DNA from: JACVRW01 sp963821275
Lineage (GTDB): Bacteria > Actinomycetota > Thermoleophilia > Solirubrobacterales > Thermoleophilaceae
Length of the DNA stretch: 64,000 bases
NCBI GenBank assembly: GCA_963821275.1
Contig: CAWGDF010000013.1
Location: 1 to 64,000, forward strand
Direction of reading: 5' to 3'
Shown here: one piece after another, positions 49,840-59,971 of the stretch
Layout: each line of letters begins with the position of its first letter
Position numbering within the stretch: position 1 is the stretch's first letter
The notes under the pieces: model-generated
Databases searched by the model: none
The model's input: the letters and a program-made list of their open reading frames with translations, nothing else
Told to the model about the DNA's origin: nothing
Translations under genes and position numbers: made by a program

Positions 49840-52074
49840 ATGGCTACGACCATGTCACGCGCCGCGGCGGTCGAGCACAACCTGCCGGAGCCGCTGACCT
49901 CGCTGGTAGGTCGCGCGCGCGAGCTCTCGGCGATCGGTGAGACCCTGCGCAGGACGCGGCTCGTGACGCTCACCGGCCCGGGCGGTGTGGGTAAGACCCG
50001 GCTCGCGCTCGAGCTCGCCAGGGCTCAGTCGGGTCGACGCCCGGACGGCGTCTGGCTCGTGGATCTGACGGCCGGCGGCGGAATACCCGACGTGGCCGCC
50101 GAGACGGCGCGGACGCTCGATGTCCTCACCCCGCGGGAAGGCACCCCAACCTCCGCGCTGCGCCGCTACCTCGTGAGCCGCGACCTGCTGCTGGTCCTCG
50201 ACAACTGCGAGCACGTGGTTGATACGGCTGCCGAGCTCGCCGCCGATCTGCTCACCTCGTGCGCCGGGGTCCGGATATTGGCCACGAGCCGCGAGCCGCT
50301 CGAGGTCAACGGAGAGACGATCTGGCGCGTCGATCCGCTCGGGGCCGAGGACTCCTACCGCGTCTTCGTGGAGCGAGCCCGGCAGCGCCAGCCGGATTTC
50401 CTGCCCGGTGCCGACACGGACGCCACGATCACTCGTCTGTGCGAGCGTCTCGACGGGCTGCCGCTGGCCATTGAGCTCGCGGCGGCGCGAGTCAGCGTCA
50501 TGTCACCAGAGGAGATACTCGCCGGCCTCGAGACGCAGCTTGGCGTGCTCGGAGGCGGAGGCCGGCTGGCGCCCGCGCACCACCGAACCGTCCACGCCGC
50601 CGTCGAGTGGAGCTATGAGCTCCTCGATCCCGCTGAGCAGGGTGCGCTCCGCACGCTCGCCGTCTTTGTCGGCGGCTTCGACGGCGACGCCGTCTCGGCG
50701 CTCGGCCCCGCGCTGTCGCTCGAAGTGCTCGCCCGGCTGGTGGACAAGTCGCTCGTCGCCGTCATGGAGAGCCCGCGGGGAAGGACGCGATACCGGCTGC
50801 TAGAGACGGTGCGCGAGTTCGCCCACCAGCTGCTTGCCGACGCCGGCGAACTGGAGGCGGCCCGGGAGCGCCACTTCGGCCATTTCGCCTCACTTGCGGA
50901 CCTGGCGCGCGAGGAATGGCGCGCTACCGGCAAGCAATGGTTCGTGAACCGGCTGGACGACGACTACGAGAACGTGCGCGCGGCCCTGGAGTGGTCGGTG
51001 GATGCGGACCCATGCGCAGGAACCCGGGTGATGGGCGCCACCCGCGATCTGTTCTTCCGCTTCGGCCAGGCCGACGGGGCTCGCCTGGCTCCGCTGCTGC
51101 TCGAGCGCTGCGACGACCAGGACCGCTACCGGGTCGAGACGCAGATCGCGGCGAGCCAGTTCGCCGCGATGCTGGGCGAGTTCGCCGAGGCGGATCGCAT
51201 CCTGGCTCAGTCGAGGGAGCTGAGCACGCGACTCGACGACCCCGTGCTCGAGGCCTGGACGCGCTTCTTCCAGGGTCTGTGGGCCACGCTCAGCGGCGCG
51301 GTGGACGCCGGCCGAGAGCAGCTGACGGTGAGCCGGGACCTACACCACGAGTTGGGTATTCGGATTGGGGAGGGCCGCGCCCTGGCCGTGCTCGGGATGT
51401 CGTACGTGATGACCGGCGAGGTCGACAGCGCCAAGGAGCTGATCGAGTCGGCGCTCGAGCTGTACGTCGCCGAGGCGGACCAATGGGGCCAGGGCACCTG
51501 TCACATGTGGCTCGGCATGATCGCCGAGTCGTCCGCGTCCGATCCGGCCTTCGCCACCGACCACTACCGCACGGCGGTCGACTTCCTGCGGCCATCGCGG
51601 GACGCGTCGCTGCTCCCCGTGGCCCTGATCGGACAGGCCGGCGTGATCGCGCGCCGGCGCCCGGAGGACGCCCTGAAGGTGGCGGCGGCCGCCGTGGCCC
51701 TGCGGGCGCGAGTGGGCGGCGTGTTCCCGCCGTTCTATCGCGAGCGACTCGACCGCGCTCGCGTTGCCGCCGAGGCCGGCGTCGGCCCGGACGCGGACCG
51801 CGTGTGGTCCGAGGGCTCCCGCCTCTCCGTCAACCAAGCGGTGGCGCTCGCCTTCGGCGACTCGACTCCGCGGCCGGCGTCGCCCTCGGGACTCAGCGGT
51901 CGCGAGCTGGAGGTCGCCGAGCTGGTGGCCGACGGCCTGGCCAACAAGGCGATCGCCCAGCGCCTGCACCTGTCCGTCCGGACCGTGGAGAGCCACGTGC
52001 GACACGCGCTGACCAAGCTGGGGCTCGACAACCGCACGCAGCTCGCCACCTGGGCGCGCGAGCGCATTCAGTAG
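49840..52074 (+). CDS. LuxR-family regulator with NB-ARC-type ATPase
   Basis: 744 residues. LPEPLTSLVGRARELSAIGE and Walker A LTGPGGVGKTRLALELA, Walker B LLLVLDNCEHVVD, sensor region ILATSREPLEVNGETIWRVD and GLPLAIELAAARVSVMSPEE, tetratricopeptide-like region and C-terminal helix-turn-helix LSGRELEVAELVADGLANKA, SVRTVESHVRHALTKLGLDN. This AfsR/SARP-like STAND architecture is used for ligand-dependent activation. Possible target genes are the small protein at 52171 and the cupin/NTF2 pair, by position only. Confidence 0.93.
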   Translation: MATTMSRAAAVEHNLPEPLTSLVGRARELSAIGETLRRTRLVTLTGPGGVGKTRLALELARAQSGRRPDGVWLVDLTAGGGIPDVAAETARTLDVLTPREGTPTSALRRYLVSRDLLLVLDNCEHVVDTAAELAADLLTSCAGVRILATSREPLEVNGETIWRVDPLGAEDSYRVFVERARQRQPDFLPGADTDATITRLCERLDGLPLAIELAAARVSVMSPEEILAGLETQLGVLGGGGRLAPAHHRTVHAAVEWSYELLDPAEQGALRTLAVFVGGFDGDAVSALGPALSLEVLARLVDKSLVAVMESPRGRTRYRLLETVREFAHQLLADAGELEAARERHFGHFASLADLAREEWRATGKQWFVNRLDDDYENVRAALEWSVDADPCAGTRVMGATRDLFFRFGQADGARLAPLLLERCDDQDRYRVETQIAASQFAAMLGEFAEADRILAQSRELSTRLDDPVLEAWTRFFQGLWATLSGAVDAGREQLTVSRDLHHELGIRIGEGRALAVLGMSYVMTGEVDSAKELIESALELYVAEADQWGQGTCHMWLGMIAESSASDPAFATDHYRTAVDFLRPSRDASLLPVALIGQAGVIARRRPEDALKVAAAAVALRARVGGVFPPFYRERLDRARVAAEAGVGPDADRVWSEGSRLSVNQAVALAFGDSTPRPASPSGLSGRELEVAELVADGLANKAIAQRLHLSVRTVESHVRHALTKLGLDNRTQLATWARERIQ

Positions 52075-52170
52075 CGAATCGGCAATTGCACTGAAGATCC
52101 GCCACGGTCCCGAGCCTACGTTGGTCCCTAGCCCGCGACTGAGGCGGGAAGGCAACGAAAGGAGCAGGCG

Positions 52171-52482
52171 ATGGCGTACTGCCAGATCCTCGAGCACCCC
52201 GACCTGACCCCCGAGAAGATGGAGCAGGTCATGGCGCACGTGCGCACCACGGGGCCGGTTCTGCCCGAAGGCGCACGGCTGCTTGTGGCGGGTCCCGGCG
52301 AGCCAGGAATGCGCGTGATCACCATCTGGGACTCGAACGAGGCGCGGGAGCGCTTCCTCTCCGAGCGGCTGAGGGAGGCCTACGACGAGGCGGGCCTCTC
52401 GCTCGACAGCGCGAACGTGACCGTGTTCGAGGTTTCCAAGCTGGCCGCCGGCGACCTCACCGGCGCACCGCAGCCGGCCTGA
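52171..52482 (+). CDS. Small protein, possible dimeric alpha-beta barrel
   Basis: 103 residues: MAYCQILEHPDLTPEKMEQV, LLVAGPGEPGMRVITIWDSN, FLSERLREAYDEAGLSLDS. The pattern of a beta strand, an amphipathic helix and the sequence VITIWDS suggests a ferredoxin-like dimeric barrel, as in antibiotic-biosynthesis monooxygenases. AAAGGAG ribosome binding site nine bases upstream. Unknown substrate; perhaps regulated by the LuxR gene just upstream. Confidence 0.72.
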   Translation: MAYCQILEHPDLTPEKMEQVMAHVRTTGPVLPEGARLLVAGPGEPGMRVITIWDSNEARERFLSERLREAYDEAGLSLDSANVTVFEVSKLAAGDLTGAPQPA

Positions 52483-52496
52483 GCGCGAAGCGCCAA

Positions 52497-52526
52497 GAGC
52501 GGCGTCCCCACTTCGGGGCGCCGCTC
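52497..52526 (+). terminator. Strong hairpin after the small-protein gene
   Basis: GAGCGGCG-CCCC pairs with GGGG-CGCCGCTC around ACTTC (one mismatch/bulge). It lies 15 bases after the stop codon without a T-run; a possible bidirectional terminator between convergent genes. Confidence 0.5.
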
Positions 52527-52628
52527 GCCGGCGCCCCCGGCGCCGTGCTAGGAGCCGCCGAACGGCGCTCCGCCCTGCGCCGCTCCTGGCCGTCGCGGCT
52601 CGAGCTTCCAGTCCGCGGTGTTCGAGTA

Positions 52629-53120
52629 CTAGGCGAGCAGCTCGTAGCCGTGCTCCTTGACGATCGCCTTGATGGCGTTGATGTCCGGTTCCTCGTCGGG
52701 GGGCGGTGGGAGGGTGCGGCTTGCGGCGGGCACACTGGTCACACGGACCACTTCCTCCATGCCCCCGGGGACCATGAGGAAGAGCATCCGGCCGCCGGAG
52801 TCGCCGACGCTGTAGCGGTGGGGGATGTCGCGCGGTCCGAAGAGGTAGTCGCCCGCGCTTGCCTCGATCGTGCGGTCACCGACCTCGAAGGTGGCGCTGC
52901 CTTCCAGGATCCAGAACCCCTCGTCGTCGCGGTGATGCACGTGGAGCGGCGCCTCGAACCCCGGGGGGTTCGTAACCTCGATGATCGTTAATTGGCCACC
53001 GGTCTCAGCCGCCGTGGTCTTGATCACGGCGAGCGTGCCGAACCACCAGCGCGCCTCGCCCTCGTCGCTTGGAACTGCTAGCGGGGCCAGCGCCGTCATC
53101 TGACTTGTCTGCTGCGTCAT
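52629..53120 (-). CDS. Cupin-domain protein
   Basis: 163 residues, a single cupin: PPGFEAPLHVHHRDDEGFWI gives the H-x-H and Glu metal ligands, GDYLFGPRDIPHRYSVGDSG the second motif with His. Cupins are metal-binding beta barrels used as dioxygenases or isomerases; substrate unknown. The start overlaps the stop of the NTF2-like gene by four bases (ATGA), and AGAGGAGGA before its ATG lies inside that gene, so the two are co-translated. Confidence 0.87.
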   Translation of the reverse strand: MTQQTSQMTALAPLAVPSDEGEARWWFGTLAVIKTTAAETGGQLTIIEVTNPPGFEAPLHVHHRDDEGFWILEGSATFEVGDRTIEASAGDYLFGPRDIPHRYSVGDSGGRMLFLMVPGGMEEVVRVTSVPAASRTLPPPPDEEPDINAIKAIVKEHGYELLA

Positions 53121-53464
53121 TGGTCCTCCTCTGTGGTCGCGCCGTCGCGAGACAGGAGAGCGATCGCATAGCGCCAGGCGCCGTCGCTTCCGCGGCGCAC
53201 GACGTTGATGCCCCGCTTGGCAAGGATCAGCCCCGTGTTGCGCGCCTGGAGGACGCGGGCCGGCTCAGCGAGGTACGTTAGGTCGCTTTCCCACATGTCG
53301 CCTGCCAGCCGCGCGATCTGGTCTCCGCCGCGTGCCTCACGCAACCCGTCGACGAGCATCGCGCAATCCTCGAACAGCTCGGCTAGGGCCTCGCGGTCGC
53401 GGATCACGAACGCGTCCTCGAACAGCGTCTCGAGCTCTTCTGGCGTGCGCGCTCCCGGTCTCAT
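53117..53464 (-). CDS. NTF2/SnoaL-like (DUF4440-type) protein
   Basis: 115 residues of the cone-shaped NTF2 fold: PEELETLFEDAFVIRDREAL, LVDGLREARGGDQIARLAGD, GSDGAWRYAIALLSRDGA. Such proteins are often steroid-isomerase-like enzymes or binding modules. First gene of a pair with the cupin. Start ATG 53464 opposes the LuxR gene at 53554 with about 90 bases between, so divergent promoters are likely. Confidence 0.82.
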   Translation of the reverse strand: MRPGARTPEELETLFEDAFVIRDREALAELFEDCAMLVDGLREARGGDQIARLAGDMWESDLTYLAEPARVLQARNTGLILAKRGINVVRRGSDGAWRYAIALLSRDGATTEEDQ

Positions 53465-53553
53465 TGAGGCGCGAAGGTAGGCCTCAAGAGCCCGTCTGCC
53501 TATCCCAGAAAGGTGGTATTTCGCTTGCGGCCGAGCGGGCGTAGCATCCGCTC

Positions 53554-54709
53554 ATGGGCCCGTACGTGCACCAGCGCGCCGCCGAGCGGATCGCAGAGCT
53601 CTCCGCGTGTGGCTACGACCTGGTGACGTTCTGGCGAGAGTGCACCGAGGTCCTCGACGCGGCCGTTTCCCACTACGACAAGCCGTGCTGGTACACCCTC
53701 GACCCGGGGTCGCTTCTGATCACGAGCCACTACCACGACGGGCTGCCGGAGTACCCGGCCAAGATGCTGCGCCACGAGTACTACGGCGACGACGTCAACC
53801 AGATCTCCGATGTGGTGCATTCGCAATCCGGGATCTCGACTCTGCACGAGGCGACCGGAGGCGATCCCTCATCGAGCCCGAGCTGGCACATGAACATGGC
53901 GATGGGCGGCGACCAAGAGATGATCGCCGCGCTGCGGACCGGCGGCGCGGTCTGGGGCGCCGTCGGTCTCTATCGCGCGCCGGGCGAGCCGCTGTTCGAC
54001 AGCGAGGACAAGGCCCTTCTGCAGGCGATCGGACCCGATCTGGCGAGGGGAGCGCGCACCGGGCTCCTGGTCGGCGAGGCCCGGGATCCCCAATGGCCGG
54101 ACTCCCCGGGGCTCGTCGTCCTCTCCGAGCAGGGGGAAGTCGAGTCCGTTACGCCCGGCGTCGAGCAGTGGCTCTCCGACCTCCCCGACGGTGACTGGGA
54201 CGCGGGCAGGCTGCCGTCCGCGGTTCACGCCGTGGCCGGCAGGGCGCTGCGGACGGCGGAGAGCCGCGACGATCCGGGGCGAGGTCGCGCTTGCCCGTGT
54301 GCTCTCGCGCTCGGGGACCTGGGTCGTCCTTCACGGCACCTCGCTGGTCGCCTCGGGTTCGCGGCGAGCGGCGGTGATCGTCGAGCCGGCGCACCCGGCG
54401 CGGATCACGCCACTTCTGATGTCGGCCTACGGCCTTACCGAGCGCGAGCAGGAGGTCACCCGGCTGGTCCTTCGGGGCGACTCGACCGCCCAGATCGCCG
54501 AGCTCCTCGTTGTCTCCCCCCACACGGTCCAGCAGCACCTCCAGAACATCTTCGAGAAGACCGGCGTACGCAGCCGCCGTGAGCTGGTCGGCAAGGTTTT
54601 CTTCGCCCACTACGAGCCACGCTTTCGCGACAACGAGGAGCGCGCCCTCGATCACGACCCGCTCCGCGGCGAGCCGTTCCCGGACGAACCGAGGGATTGC
54701 AGTTCGTAG
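53554..54709 (+). CDS. LuxR-family regulator with N-terminal GAF-like sensor, one frameshift
   Basis: About 385 residues in two frames. The sensor part (MGPYVHQRAAERIAELSACG to about 54285) has a GAF-like pattern AVWGAVGLYRAPGEPLFDSE. The second frame continues EVALARVLSRSGTWVVLHGT and ends in a LuxR helix-turn-helix: YGLTEREQEVTRLVLRGDST then SPHTVQQHLQNIFEKTGVRS. The shift lies at CCGGGGCGAGG, next to a G-run; removing one base joins the frames, so the gene is probably intact. Divergent from the NTF2-like/cupin operon, which may be its target. Confidence 0.87.
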
Positions 54710-54759
54710 CGCCGCCGGTGAGGATCGCCGAACCGTTGGTGAGGTCCATGAGAACTCCT

Positions 54760-56268
54760 CTACGCCGCAGTAGGCGGTCCGAACCAGATGGTGAGCGCGT
54801 CAGCGAGGCCCAGCTGGGTTAGGTCGCCAACCCAGGCCACATATCCGTCGGGCCGAATCAACACGGCGGCGGGAGCAGTGACCGCCCCGAGTGCCGGAAG
54901 CTCCCACGTACCAATGTATTCGGCGTCGATCAACTGAACCCGATCTGCCCATGGAGTGATGTCGAAGCCGCCGGCCTCACCGAGGTTGAGGAGCACCGGC
55001 CGGGCATCGTGCAGGAGGGCGAAGACCCGCAGCGGGCCTTCGTCGGTGACCAGGTCGAGATCGGGCATGCGGCGTCCGAGCAGCGGGTGCCCCTCGCCGA
55101 GGTCGTAGTGGATGTCCAGGCCGAACATCATCGCGGCGAATCGCCGGCGAGGCTCGTCCGCCATGAGGAGCTCGGCAATGGTGTCGCGCAAGGCCTCCGT
55201 GCGTTCGTCTGGGCGGCGGAGCGCGACGTGCGCCATCGTGGTGCGGAGCACGCGGGCAGCGACCGGGTGACGCTCGGCGTGGTAGGTATCCAGGAGGCTT
55301 TCTGGAGATGTCCGGTTGACCACTTGGGCCAGCTTCCATCCCAGATTCATCGCATCCTGCACACCGGTCTGGAGGCCCTGTGCACCGTCCGGGGAATGCA
55401 CGTGCGCGGCGTCGCCGGCCAACAGGACTCGTCTGTCGCGGTAGGCCGCGGCCTGCCGAGTCATATCGGTGAACCTGGAGATCCACGTGGGACTGTGGAT
55501 CCCGAAATCGGTCCCGTACACGGCGATGAGCGCGTCGCTGAGATCGCGCAGAGTGGGTTCGGTCGTGGGTCCGACGTGTGCTTCGGTCACCATGACGCCC
55601 ACCGGTCCGCTATCCGCGTAGACCACCTCGCCGTCGCGGATCTCGTAGTCCACCCTCCCGAGGGCGTGCTGGCCGAGAGCGTCGTGGTGGATGCCCCATT
55701 CCTCCGGCTCCTGGGCCATCTGGACCTCGGCGATCAGGCTGCTGGTCGTCGGATCCGACCCGGGGAACTCGATGCCGGCCGCCTTGCGGACCAGACTCCG
55801 TCCTCCGTCGCAACCAACGAGGTATTCCGCCCGCAGCGACGCGCCGTCGGACACCTCGACGTCGACGCCGGTGTCGTCCTGCGCGAATCCCGTGACCTCA
55901 CGTTCGCGGTAGATCGGCACCTCGAGCTCGTCGACCCAGCCGGCAAGGATGCGCTCGATGTGGTTCTGCCACAACCCGATCGAGTAGGGATGCCGGGTGG
56001 GAAGGCTGCCGACGTCCAAGGGGGCCCCGGCGAACTGCCCGACCTGGACCACCTGCCCCTCCGAGAGGAACCGATCGGCGATTCCGCGCTGATCGAGGAT
56101 CTCGATGGTGCGTGAGTGCAGACCACCTGCGCGCGTGCCGGGGAGGTCCTGGCTGGCGCGCCGCTCGACGATCGCGACGTCAACGCCCGCCAACGCCAAC
56201 TCGCCCGCCAACATCAGCCCTGTCGGACCTCCTCCGGCGATCACCACCGCATGCTCGGTCATCGCCAC
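54760..56268 (-). CDS. FAD-dependent aromatic monooxygenase (phenol hydroxylase/rifampicin monooxygenase-like)
   Basis: 502 residues. FAD motif VVIAGGGPTGLMLAGELALA, DG motif LVGCDGGRSLVRKAAG and GD motif VLLAGDAAHVHSPDGAQGLQ are all present, so it should hydroxylate an aromatic substrate with NAD(P)H and O2. The C-terminal thioredoxin-like domain (LRVFALLHDARPVLLNLG to WVGDLTQLGLADALTIWF) is typical of the phenol-hydroxylase subclass. ATG 56268 and ATG 56262 are both possible starts. Convergent with the LuxR gene. Confidence 0.91.
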   Translation of the reverse strand: MAMTEHAVVIAGGGPTGLMLAGELALAGVDVAIVERRASQDLPGTRAGGLHSRTIEILDQRGIADRFLSEGQVVQVGQFAGAPLDVGSLPTRHPYSIGLWQNHIERILAGWVDELEVPIYREREVTGFAQDDTGVDVEVSDGASLRAEYLVGCDGGRSLVRKAAGIEFPGSDPTTSSLIAEVQMAQEPEEWGIHHDALGQHALGRVDYEIRDGEVVYADSGPVGVMVTEAHVGPTTEPTLRDLSDALIAVYGTDFGIHSPTWISRFTDMTRQAAAYRDRRVLLAGDAAHVHSPDGAQGLQTGVQDAMNLGWKLAQVVNRTSPESLLDTYHAERHPVAARVLRTTMAHVALRRPDERTEALRDTIAELLMADEPRRRFAAMMFGLDIHYDLGEGHPLLGRRMPDLDLVTDEGPLRVFALLHDARPVLLNLGEAGGFDITPWADRVQLIDAEYIGTWELPALGAVTAPAAVLIRPDGYVAWVGDLTQLGLADALTIWFGPPTAA

Positions 56269-56688
56269 ACTCCGGCCGGCATCAGGGGATCGCTCAGCGG
56301 CACCCTGGACTCAGCCTCGCTCTTCGTCAGCCGCCGCCGAGAGCTCGTACGTGTGGTGCGTCGCCAGTGCCACATGCTCAACTCCAACACGGCTTTCGCG
56401 CCTTCCTCTCTGGAGTTTGCGGTCACATCATTCGTCATTAGCCGGCGGCCGACCATCCCAGGATCCTGGGCTAGCTCAGAGAAAGTGTCCGCTCGCGAGA
56501 TACGGGGCCGGGAGCTGCGGGTCGCGCACTCCGATGTAGCCCTCCTGCGGCGAGCAGCTGCGCCTGACCTTGCTCGTGGATGCAGCGAGCGGGCGCGCTG
56601 GCACGCTAGCCACAATGACACCCATGCCAAACCAAGCGGCGCCGCATGGCCAGGCGCGGGACCGGGCACGGACCGAGGACTAGCGCCT
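56269..56688. other. Intergenic, no supported gene
   Basis: Promoter space between the monooxygenase and the GNAT-like gene. Frames here show no family similarity. Confidence 0.4.
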
Positions 56689-57192
56689 ATGGACTACAGC
56701 AAGCTCATCAAGAAGCTCGAGCTGCCGCCCGAGTTCACCGCCCCGAAGCTGCTGACCTATGAGGACCTCGCGGCGAGAGCGCTTTCACGGGAACATCTCT
56801 CCGACGACGTCCGGGGCATCAACGCGAGCATCGCGCTGATCCAGAAGACCCGGGGCGGCGGCTGGCCGACCGAACCCGTCAGCGAAGACTTCAACTACGT
56901 CGACCTCGTCTGGCACGAGCTCGAGTTCCGCGACGGAACTTCCTTCGCGTACGCCGTCTATGACAGCGCAGATCGGTACCTCGGCTGTTGCTACCTCTAC
57001 CCCATGGGGCGGCGCACCGAGCTCTCCGAGCACCGGCTCGCCCATGACGTCGACGTGAGCTGGTGGGTGACGCCGGATGCCTACAAGCTCGGCTACTACC
57101 AGAAGCTCTTCCGCGCGTTGCGCCACTGGGTCGCCGACGACTTCCCGTTCGAGGCGCCTTACTACTCCAACGCCGAAATACCACGCGAGTAA
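56689..57192 (+). CDS. GNAT-like N-acetyltransferase
   Basis: 167 residues: FNYVDLVWHELEFRDGTSFA, YAVYDSADRYLGCCYLYPMG, HDVDVSWWVTPDAYKLGYYQ, FPFEAPYYSNAEIP. The strand-helix order matches a GNAT subgroup with a conserved DVSWWVT segment and C-terminal YSNAEIP. No Q/R-x-x-G-x-G/A loop is obvious, so catalysis is not certain. Start set at ATG 56689, where homology begins. Confidence 0.72.
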   Translation: MDYSKLIKKLELPPEFTAPKLLTYEDLAARALSREHLSDDVRGINASIALIQKTRGGGWPTEPVSEDFNYVDLVWHELEFRDGTSFAYAVYDSADRYLGCCYLYPMGRRTELSEHRLAHDVDVSWWVTPDAYKLGYYQKLFRALRHWVADDFPFEAPYYSNAEIPRE

Positions 57193-57400
57193 GCGGCCCG
57201 GGTTGCCTGGGCGACGTGCCCACCAGCCGCTTTCACGCGGATTCCGGCACGCCTGGGGCCGCAGACAGCACGGCCTGCGAGCGGCGAGAATCGCACAGAT
57301 AGCAACGCTCGAAACGGACGGTGGTCGGGATGGTTCGGCGGGTGTTGAGCGGCTTCGAGCTCCTCACCGTGCGGAGAATTACGGAGGCGCCCTCGCCCGG

Positions 57401-59070
57401 TCAGGCGGGTTGCGCCGGGGCGCCGTCGGGTGGCCCGCGGCCGGCGCCGGCGTCCTCCGATCGGGACTGTCGCGTCGGGATCCCGCCGGAGAACAAGAGT
57501 GCCGCGGCGGCGACGACCGCGATGATCGCCAGCGCGACTCGCAGCGCGCGCAGACGCGCGCTCGCGTTCTCGGCGAGGATCGCCGCGGCGGTTTCCTGGC
57601 TCACTCCGGCCTGCTCGAGCGCCGACTCGGCGTCGGCGTCCGAGAGGAAGGGGACGCCGCTGGACAGCTCCAGCTCGGCCTGCTGACGGACCTCGGGCGG
57701 GACCGCCGGGTTCTGCTGGATGCCGGCGACCAGAGTGGCGGTGAGACTCGCGATCAAGACCGACCCTGCCAGCGCCGTTCCCAGCGACGCTCCGATGTTG
57801 GTGGCGGTGTTCTGCAGGCCGCCAACCTCCGGGCTGAGCTCGTCGGGCACGGCCGACACGGTGACCGCCCCCAGCTGGGACGCCAGGGGCCCCGATCCCC
57901 AAGCCGAGCAGCAGCAGCGGTCCGGTGACGATCTCGGCCGAGGCGTCCTCGTCGATCGCGACGAGCAAGACGACGGTGCCCGCGAACATGGCGAGCAGCG
58001 CAAGCCGGACGACGCGGCGCGGGTTGGCGTTCGGGCGGAACCGCGGGATTCCGGCGGCCGCGATGAGCAGCGTGATCGAGAGCGGCAGCAGGCGGACGCC
58101 GGTGTCGATCGCGGACAGCCCGAGCGCGACCGAGAGAAACAGCGGCACCACGAAGAAGACGCCCGACTGGACGAAGTACTGGAAGAAGAACATCCGCAGG
58201 GCCGCCGATCATCTGGACGTTCCGGAGGATGGACGGGCGCACCAGTGGCTCGGCGCCGCGCTCCTCGAGCCGCGACTCCCACAGGAAGAACAGCCAGATC
58301 AGGAAGAGCCCCCCGAGGATCAGCCAGAGCACGGCCGACATCCCGAACAGCTCCGGTGCGTCCGGCTTGGGCGTGACCCACCCCCAGACACTCGAGCGCA
58401 GCACCCCGAAGACCGCCAGGCCCAGGCCCGCCGCCGACAGCCCCACGCCGACGAGGTCGATCCGCGGGCGCCGCCCCGGCGGTTCGTCCTCGATCCGCCG
58501 CGCCAGCGCGAGGATCAGCACCACGATCAGCACCTCGCCGGCGAACACCAGCCGCCAGCTCAGGTAGGTCGTGAAGAGCCCGCCGATGAGGGGCCCGATG
58601 GCTACGGCGACCGCCCCCGCCGCCATCACCAGGCCGTACGCGCGCGGCCGCCCCTCCGGCCGGAAGTTGGCCGCCACCAGCGCAACGATCGCTGGGAGGA
58701 TCAGCGCGGCACCCACGCCCTCGAGCAGTGACCACCCCACGAGCAGCACCGGCAACGACGGCGAGATGGCCGTCGTGAACGAGCCCGCTCCGTAGATCAC
58801 GCACCCGATGGCGAACGCCCGCTTGCGTCCGACCAGGGCGCCGACCTTCCCGCCCGTGATCATCAGGGTCGCCATCACGAGCGTGTAGAGGGTGATCGCC
58901 GTCTGGATGCCGGTCACGTCCGTCCCGACGTCCTCGGCGACCGTCGCAATGGCGACGTTCATCACCGAGGTGTCGAGCGTCATCAGGAACTGGCCCGCGG
59001 CCAGCGTCAGCAGAACGACCGTCGCGCCGGCCTGCGCCCCGGATCCACCGGCCCCCGTGCTATCGGGCAT
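57401..59070 (-). CDS. MFS transporter, DHA2 family, two frameshifts
   Basis: About 555 residues in three frames and a paralogue of the transporter at 16704-18341. Frame 1: LDTSVMNVAIATVAEDVGTD, GGKVGALVGRKRAFAIGCVI, GPLIGGLFTTYLSWRLVFAG, to about 58195. Frame 2: MFFFQYFVQSGVFFVVPLFL to about 57890. Frame 3: GPLASQLGAVTVSAVPDELS to the stop. Both shifts lie in runs of G or C (GGCCC and GGGGCCCC), and deleting one base at each restores a complete 14-helix protein, so assembly indels are likelier than decay. Predicted proton-driven exporter. Confidence 0.85.
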
Positions 59071-59110
59071 GACGAGCCATCATCGCTTCCCGACGGGATG
59101 CGCGACACGC

Positions 59111-59575
59111 CTACGGACGGTCCTCGCGTGGCGCCGACCCGCCGGGCTCCATCTGGGCGAGCCGGGCCTCGATCTGCTCCAGCTTGGCGAGGACCTGCTC
59201 CTCCGAGTCGGAGCGGAGCCGGCGTGCCTGCTCGATCAGGGTCGCCGTGACCGCGGCGCTGATAACCGTGATTAGGGCGATCCCGTTCAACATCAACACC
59301 GCGCCGATCAAGCGCCCGGCGGTCTGCTTCGGCACGATATCTCCGTAGCCCACCGTCGTCACGGTCTGCAGCGACCACCACAGGGCATCGTTCAGGTTGT
59401 CGAATTCCTTGTGGTCGAAGAGCCACACGGCCAGGCCGGCGGCGACGGTCAGGGACACGGTTGCGGTCGCGATGATCCGTGCCGCGCGCCTTGGCGTGAT
59501 CGGTTGTCCGAACAGCGACTTCTCCACCATTCCGTGGAGCCGTTGATCGGGCGGCGGAGTCCTCTGCGCTTCCAT
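59111..59575 (-). CDS. Two-helix potassium channel, copy 2
   Basis: 154 residues: TM1 IIATATVSLTVAAGLAVWLF, pore ALWWSLQTVTTVGYGDIVPK with K+ filter TVGYGD, TM2 RLIGAVLMLNGIALITVISA, and a C-terminal coiled coil EEQVLAKLEQIEARLAQMEP. Same layout as 31617-32054. No regulatory domain. It follows the DHA2 transporter on the same strand, 40 bases away, so may be transcribed from its own promoter upstream at 59576-59758. Confidence 0.9.
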   Translation of the reverse strand: MEAQRTPPPDQRLHGMVEKSLFGQPITPRRAARIIATATVSLTVAAGLAVWLFDHKEFDNLNDALWWSLQTVTTVGYGDIVPKQTAGRLIGAVLMLNGIALITVISAAVTATLIEQARRLRSDSEEQVLAKLEQIEARLAQMEPGGSAPREDRP

Positions 59576-59758
59576 GGCCTGTCGGGGCCTCGCGTAACTC
59601 GAACCGCGAGGCGAGGGGAGTATCGCGGCCCTCTCGGCCGGATCGGGGCCGGGCAGAAGGGATCAGGCCACGGGTTGTGGTGTCCCGGCGATCATCACCC
59701 GATGCCCCTCTCCCGGGAATAAGGGCCTCGGCTTCCGGGTCTCTCCCGAGGAGACCCG

Positions 59759-59962
59759 ATGATCGCCGCCGAGGTGCACATTCGCCTTCAGGAGCTACAG
59801 GCCGAGCGCGCGCTTGCGGCAATCGAGGGGCTGGCGAACAACTCCGCCTACATGGCCGACCTCGAGCAGGAGATAGCGGCCACCCGGAGCGCCTACGTGG
59901 GCGCCGCAGTGACGGAGATAGCCTCCCTTCGGTCTCGGCTGTCCGGGCCGCAGGTCGGTTGA
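59759..59962 (+). CDS. Small helical protein of unknown function
   Basis: 67 residues: MIAAEVHIRLQELQAERALA, NNSAYMADLEQEIAATRSAY, VTEIASLRSRLSG. Heptad-like helical pattern. GAGGAG ribosome binding site eight bases upstream supports the start. No family recognised. Confidence 0.65.
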   Translation: MIAAEVHIRLQELQAERALAAIEGLANNSAYMADLEQEIAATRSAYVGAAVTEIASLRSRLSGPQVG

Positions 59963-59971
59963 GTGGTGGGT

